DNA of 64,000 nt from Isoetes taiwanensis (lineage: Eukaryota; Streptophyta; Lycopodiopsida; Isoetales; Isoetaceae). The stretch covers positions 17,815,382-17,879,381 of the forward strand of contig JAJEKV010000001.1 in assembly GCA_021234155.1 (NCBI GenBank), read 5' to 3'. The notes below the pieces were generated by a model. The model searched no databases. It saw only the letters and a program-made list of their open reading frames with translations, and was not told where the DNA came from. Both the position numbers and the translations under genes were made by a program. This document shows, in pieces, positions 59,684 through 64,000 of the stretch. Position 1 is the first letter of the stretch; the number at the start of each line of letters is the position of its first letter.

Positions 59684-61048
59684 TAGACAATAAATTTCAA
59701 TACAATTTTGCCCTAATACAAAGATAATTCAGTTATTTTTTCCTATCCAATTACCTTGCCCTAATTTTCCCGAGCCTTTATTTTGTATGGCCTCTGGCGT
59801 GTCTTTTTGCTTTTTTTTTTTTTTTTTTTTTTTTTTGCTCTTGTGTTGCTATGCTCTTGTGTTCTTTGTGCTCCTTGAACATTAAGTTTGTAGATTAATA
59901 TGATGTTTGATTTTGAAGGTTATCATTGTTTTTAATTTCTAGGTTCAATCTAGTAAGCGTGGACTTCAGGTAGGTCACGCCTAATGGAATTATCCAGGTT
60001 CAATTCTTCAAAGATACTCTAATTTTCTTACTTAATTTGAATTGCAATTGCTATTTCACACTGGCTGTGATAATCTAGAATGTGATTGCAAGCTCACATT
60101 GGTTGATCCGTATTGATTGTTACATTCTTTATATTATTTAACAAGACCATTCAATATCAAATTGCCTTGTATTTTATGATGCATGGCGTATATCTTCTTG
60201 TCCAAAGTATGTACTCCAATGTCATTTTAACCTTTTGATTCTTAATGAAGAACAAAACTTGCCCAGATTGCTTGATCTTCCCAGCATATGCTAGATTATT
60301 CTCCTGAACAATGGTTGGGATAGCCATAAAGTAGGTTTTAGCGATAAAGCAGGATTTTCTCATTTATTTTTACACAATAGGCTGGACGAAGAGGGAAAGG
60401 TGTGTCGCTACAAGCTGGAGATGGTGTACTCATTTTTATTGACTCATCTACAAAAATTAACTTCTTGTTATTGTTTTCTGGAGCTTTGGCCTTGTTCATT
60501 ACTTGATTCTTAACAAAGAATAAGTATTATTCCTAGAAGAACCTTCCAAGGTGTGAAAACTAATTTTGTGGAATATGATGACTCAAGATCTATGAGGAAG
60601 GATGGAGGTAGTCTGGAGCTATTGATATGTTAAGTGCAGGAAATGTCGGAACTTATTTTTCAAAGTTTTTGGGGTTCTCAGTTTTCTTTTTTTATTCATC
60701 TTTCGATCTTATTCTCCACTTATAAAACTAGGCAACAACTTCTTGCAGTTTCTTGGAAGCACAAAGAACAACCACCAAAATCCCTCATTTTAAAAGTTGT
60801 TCTGAATGGGTAGGCCAATCTGTTCCTAAGCAATAGGGCAGTAGTATAGAAATAAAGAATCAAGTTTGCCAAAAATGGAGTTTTCAAATGTTGAAATCCA
60901 TACTATTCCAAGGCATTTGATTCCAGCTTATGGAATCCAAAGCAGTCACAAAAAAGCTAACTTTTTATGCCATATCTGTCTGACTCTAGCATTCTTTGCA
61001 ACAAACATCTACTCAAAATAAGCTATTCAAGATAACGTAAACTTACAT
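59684..61048 (+). repeat. about 1.37-kb direct repeat, right copy
   Basis: Second copy of 52323-53692. Its left border coincides with the proposed Helitron end. Its right border is followed by CTGAACAAAAGG, unrelated to the sequence after the left copy. Confidence 0.93.
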
Positions 61049-61689
61049 CTGAACAAAAGGCGGCCTGAGTTTTCTCCTCGCCTAAAGCTTATACTGCATA
61101 AAACACCAATTTCAGCAAAAGATTAGATCAAATAAGAACAAGCACGGTCAGTCACTCCAACTTCATCTTCCATTGCACTCTTTGATCATGGCGTTGCCTC
61201 TGCTTTTGTTCTAGATATTGCTCCAACTCTAAGTTTTGTTTTAGTCCCAGATTTCAATAGTGATTATAATCTAGGTTTTTGATAAAGAGCTATGAAGACG
61301 ACCTTTAGGATTGATTGCAAGTTATTTATGTGAAGTCTTTTCACTATTGTCATTTCAAAAACCATTTTTCTAAGGATATCAGATCACTCGAGTCATTTCA
61401 TTTTTCCTCCAAAATCAGACAGTTGGGTCTTTTGATTCAGGGCTGCTGCATTTTAGTCACAAGATCATTTTATGCTGCCTCTTCCACGTGCAGTGCACAA
61501 ATAAATATCATTCTACCAAGTTATCCCAATCTTAAAGACAGTGCGGCCTGGTTGATCTTACAGTCTTAGTTATTTGTACATGGTTGAAAAGGTACCCTTG
61601 CCAATTCAATGACAAACTTATACATTATCCCCAGATGCCAGAACAAGTTCCTTTGCATAAATATTTGCTATATATGATGAGTCAATTTT
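61049..61689. other. no separate gene; decayed 3' part of the PPR gene at the right end
   Basis: About 61608-61689 continues, on the minus strand, the E-motif reading frame of the PPR gene beyond its stop codon (KIDSSYIANIYAKELV). The rest shows no supported feature. Confidence 0.5.
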
Positions 61690-63099
61690 TTAATCCAATT
61701 CAGAAAGGGCTGCAAACTTCCCACTTAATCGATCACCATAAATCTTATACGAATTTAGGAGAGATCTCCATGCTGTGCCATCGGCTTCAAAAGGCATGTT
61801 GTTAATCAAAGATTCAACTAAATCAAGACCTGAACATCCAAGGAAATCAATCATACAGGTGAAATGTTCCAACACTGGGGCAATGACATTATCAGTGCTC
61901 ATGGACACAAAGAAGTGGTAACAGTCACTTTCCATGCCCGCATATACGCATGCGGAGAGAATACTAACAAGAGTGATGCTATTGGGCATTACACCTTTCA
62001 ACATCATTTGCTGAAACATTTCAAGTGCCTCCTTGAAATGCCCACATTGAGCATATGCTGCAATCATGGCAGTCCAAGAAATCACATTATGCTCAGGCAT
62101 CTTGGTAAATATTTCACATGCTTCTTCTACAGCTCCACACTTAGAATACATATTAATCAATGCATTCATGACAGCAACAGCTGCCCCAATCCCATATTGT
62201 AAAATGTAGTTGTGCATCTTCCTACCTAAAGCTAGATCAGCCTTTCTTGCACATATGTCAAGAATGCTAATAAATGTAATTTTGTCAGGTATCACCCCTT
62301 GCAATTGCATTTGATAGAAGAAAGTAACAGCATGGTCTAGCATTTCATGTTGCCCATACGACGCGATCATCACATTCCAGGTAACTACATTTCTCTGGGG
62401 CATGGATCTGAACAATTGATAGGCCTCTTGGAGGTGGCCATGGTGGGCATAACCAGAAATCAGTATAGACCAAGACACCTCATCATGTGGCATGATGCTA
62501 AAAAGTATGACCGCCTCATTGAGCTTACTGTTTTGAATATAACCTGAAAGCATGGTATTCCAAGAAATGATATTTCTTTCTGGCATGTTATAGAACACTT
62601 GGCATGCTTCTTGTAACAGACCTGCCTTGGCATAACCTGCAACCATTGTAGTCCATGTTATGACATCTCGTTCGGGCATGTGCTGAAATAGCTGAAGTGC
62701 CTCCTCCATCATTCCCTGCCCAGCATAACCAGCAACAATTATGTTCCAAGAAAAGATATTCCTTCTATGGATATGATCAAAGACATTCCTCGCATTCTGC
62801 AAATCTCCACACTTGCAATACATCTCCATAAGAAGGTTTACTATGTAAATATCTTTTTGTAACATATTATCTCTGATGTAATGATGGATGCGCTTACCGT
62901 CTGAGAGAGCCTTTGTGTCTCCACAGGTCTTTAAGCTTGCAGCAACGACATATCTATCAATATACTTTTGATTACATATTTGCAACCCTGGAGATGGCAT
63001 TACCTGCCTGTTTGCTTCAATTTGCAAGGTACATTGATTCAGCATGCGAATGCAACTCCAACGGTATGACAAACTGGAATGGATCCCACTTCTCAACAT
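61690..63099 (-). CDS. PLS-type pentatricopeptide repeat protein, cut within the E motif
   Basis: 469 codons without introns, start ATG at 63099, TAA at 61690. About ten consecutive PPR motifs occupy residues 50-400, recognisable by WNxMIAxYxxxG and A.xLFxxMPERD/N spacing (ERDVITWTTMVAGYAKAG, ERNIISWNTMLSGYIQ, HNVISWTAMIAAYAQCG). An E-like region starts near 415 (INNMPFEADGTAWRSLLNSYKIYGD). The stop falls at ELD|*, where family members continue; after it the same frame still reads KIDSSYIANIYAKELV. No E+ or DYW domain follows. Related proteins bind organellar RNA and guide editing or processing. The first 45 residues might be a targeting peptide. It may be a truncated but working gene or a recent pseudogene. 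Confidence 0.8.
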   Translation of the reverse strand: MLRSGIHSSLSYRWSCIRMLNQCTLQIEANRQVMPSPGLQICNQKYIDRYVVAASLKTCGDTKALSDGKRIHHYIRDNMLQKDIYIVNLLMEMYCKCGDLQNARNVFDHIHRRNIFSWNIIVAGYAGQGMMEEALQLFQHMPERDVITWTTMVAGYAKAGLLQEACQVFYNMPERNIISWNTMLSGYIQNSKLNEAVILFSIMPHDEVSWSILISGYAHHGHLQEAYQLFRSMPQRNVVTWNVMIASYGQHEMLDHAVTFFYQMQLQGVIPDKITFISILDICARKADLALGRKMHNYILQYGIGAAVAVMNALINMYSKCGAVEEACEIFTKMPEHNVISWTAMIAAYAQCGHFKEALEMFQQMMLKGVMPNSITLVSILSACVYAGMESDCYHFFVSMSTDNVIAPVLEHFTCMIDFLGCSGLDLVESLINNMPFEADGTAWRSLLNSYKIYGDRLSGKFAALSELD

Positions 63100-63470
63100 G
63101 AAGAAAATGACGAGTGTTTTTCAAGCACATCTTCAACTCCAACACGCATGCATAATGCGTCTGCTTATCTATGCATGGAATAAACACAAGCAAAGTATGA
63201 AGCATAAGAAGGTTCAGATTAGTCGTTTCTGATCAGCTTCGGGATATGGAGGTATGATGTCGATTTCTGCAAGCTACAAAAGCTCCCACGTCTGCCATCT
63301 CTACTGTTGTAAACTACCTTACCTTGGACTAAAATAAATCTCACCTCTGTCATCCGGCCACTTGTGACCATCCCTGATGATTAAAAAGCCTACGGCTCCA
63401 GGGACACTTTCGTTTAACATCCCCTTCTCGGTGCTTCGATCGGCTCCCGAAGTAACTACAACGGCCAACC

Positions 63471-63510
63471 GGGTTCGCCCAAGCGAACCCCAAAAATTCG
63501 CCCAGGCGAA
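63471..63510. repeat. two adjacent GGGTTCGC hairpins
   Basis: 63471-63490 is an 8-bp-stem palindrome (GGGTTCGC-CCAA-GCGAACCC). 63497-63510 is a second one (TTCGCC-CA-GGCGAA). A further GGGTTCGC lies near 63561. Confidence 0.85.
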
Positions 63511-64000
63511 CCCGCACAAATGACGTGGCGGAAGCGTCGCGGCTGCGGGATCTGCGTGGTATTGCTACCGGGTTCGCTTACTCTGGCAGATGTAAAGGTT
63601 TCAGGATCGAAAATAAGAACGCAACCGGCAATGGCTTAGCAAAGCATTAATTTTTCAATCGCCGCTTCTAACGTGGCATAACCTGATGATGCGGGGCTTA
63701 AAATCAAGAACCAGGCGAATGGCGTGAATGGCGTTGGCTTAGCGAGCATTGGGCACATCTCCCATCCCACCACAATAGATCATTTATGGTGGGTGGCTTA
63801 GCAGATCGGGTGGCATTAATGCCCCTTTTTTACATCCATATATAAATTGAGGCAACACCAATAGATTCCTTGATGCCAAGGTGGAAGGTGGGTGAAAAAA
63901 ACATGAAGTCGAAAGGGGTTTGCTAAAAAACCTGTGCATATACTACCAGCGTTTTTGAACATCTTCGGCCGTCAGAAAGATTCTACTGGGCGAATTAACC
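63511..64000. other. no gene seen
   Basis: Non-coding end of the window without a supported feature. Confidence 0.5.

Noticed and set aside
52323-61048. The 1.37-kb repeats as LTRs of one retrotransposon
   Set aside because: No TG...CA ends, no target duplication, no PBS or PPT, and the interior encodes a Helitron helicase.

Overview
The window is a nuclear segment of a land plant. The base composition, short GT-AG introns, plastid-type ABC-F gene, meiotic topoisomerase gene, PLS-type PPR gene and dense retroelement/hAT/Helitron debris all fit a large, repeat-rich genome. The intron-free PPR gene and a plant copy of the bacterial-type EttA protein make me lean towards a fern or another seed-free plant, but this is inference. 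Everything below was read by eye; no alignment or database search was run.

Layout: 1-3.8 kb is the 3' part of a Ty3/gypsy element (broken RT, open RNase H-integrase). 4.5-5.3 kb holds a LINE 3' fragment on the minus strand. 8.7-15.4 kb is a 16-exon gene for an EttA-like ABC-F ATPase whose exons join in phase into one 651-residue reading frame. 15.6-16.4 kb is a foldback element with nested hairpins. 17.8-20.0 kb is an LTR element that kept gag but no pol, followed by a LINE fragment to 21.8 kb. 23.3-26.1 kb (minus) is a multi-exon gene that I recognise as the meiotic topoisomerase VI B-like subunit MTOPVIB.

27.5-44.7 kb is a head-to-tail array of five about 3.65-kb units. Each unit joins a degenerate hAT-type transposase gene (minus) to a Copia gag/protease fragment (plus) with a polyglutamine CAA tract. 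The array ends in an inverted block (44.7-46.1 kb) flanked by diverged direct repeats. 46.8-49.75 kb is a complete, very young non-autonomous LTR retrotransposon: 334-bp LTRs, TTAGT target duplication, PBS and PPT, and no gag or pol recognised.

52.3-61.0 kb is the most unusual region. Two about 1.37-kb, about 99% identical direct repeats flank a 6-kb island with two small ORFs, a 928-residue Helitron-type protein in which the HUH Rep nuclease is absent and the Helitron N domain runs straight into a complete PIF1 helicase, a tandem set of tRNA-like units, and a GC-rich perfect hairpin immediately before the second repeat. 61.7-63.1 kb (minus) is an intronless PPR gene that stops inside its E motif.

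The two likely functional host genes (EttA-like and MTOPVIB-like) share an oddity: the first intron of each is best explained by a GC donor. The remaining sequence is mostly transposon remains or AT-rich DNA in which I see no gene.
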